Positions 63,853 through 64,000 of a stretch of DNA of 64,000 bases are shown in pieces. The stretch comes from Gari tellinella (taxonomy: Eukaryota; Mollusca; Bivalvia; Cardiida; Psammobiidae): contig OV277867.1 in assembly GCA_922989275.2 (NCBI GenBank), positions 40,414,070 through 40,478,069 on the forward strand, written 5' to 3'. The position numbers were made by a program, and so were the translations under genes. Position 1 is the stretch's first letter; every line of letters starts with the position of its first letter. Below the pieces are notes generated by a model. The model worked only from the letters and a program-made list of their open reading frames with translations. It was not told the DNA's origin and searched no databases.

Positions 63853-64000
63853 AATAGGACAAATGTACTTTTCACAGTCACACAAATTGGGATCTCGGCT
63901 AGGTCACCACTGTTTGTCCTTAGTGGTTCATGGGTTAAATAGTATACTTCTGCATCTCTATTATGGCTAATTGATTTCAAACTATAATTAATTCAATCGT

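Overview
The window is eukaryotic and looks like bivalve (at least lophotrochozoan) nuclear DNA. Evidence: a spliced tetraspanin gene, AT-rich intergenic sequence packed with short palindromic DNA elements, tRNA-derived SINEs, PHD-carrying non-LTR retrotransposons, and repeat arrays of a type I recall from bivalve genomes. No prokaryotic gene organisation is present. The species cannot be fixed from sequence alone.

Layout. 1-5.1 kb is a dense bed of miniature inverted-repeat elements (MITEs). 5.1-18 kb is a complete minus-strand tetraspanin gene of the CD151/TSPAN11 type: seven coding exons, all phase 0, 263 residues. Its introns are filled with MITEs, a SINE and a 1.25 kb minisatellite, and its second coding exon is partly triplicated. 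18-25 kb is more MITEs. 25-27.7 kb holds two Helitron-like elements, one swollen by a 318-bp tandem array. 27.7-32.4 kb carries minor repeats, a SINE-broken gene remnant and a TIR element with a tRNA-like insert. 32.4-34.8 kb is a 2.4 kb element with ~450-bp inverted repeats, a perfect 9-bp target duplication, and a Ulp1-like protease plus PHD-like finger ORF. 35.1-39.2 kb is an apparently intact single-ORF non-LTR retrotransposon (2A-like motif, PHD finger, APE endonuclease, RT). 39.2-40.3 kb is a TTAA-flanked element with a tRNA-like module. 40.3-47.3 kb is a decayed second non-LTR element. 47.3-50.7 kb has inverted and tandem repeats and a second copy of the tRNA-carrying TIR element. 50.76-55.82 kb is a 5.1 kb inverted-repeat element with a decayed Cys-rich (CXC-type) gene. 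51,583-62,400 is a 5,409-bp tandem duplication that cuts through it. At 62.75 kb lies one clean exon of a Sec14/CRAL-TRIO-like gene on the plus strand.

How the parts fit. Only the tetraspanin and the Sec14-like exon look like host genes. The strongest unexplained pattern is modular architecture in the MITEs. Distinct outer shells (TTAA-flanked piggyBac-like, TA-flanked Tc1/mariner-like) carry a central 60-75 bp near-perfect palindrome. The palindromes belong to two sequence lineages that recur across different shells, with compensatory changes between arms, precise nesting into each other, and one related copy lacking the palindrome. The second striking item is the protease/PHD element with a 9-bp target duplication.
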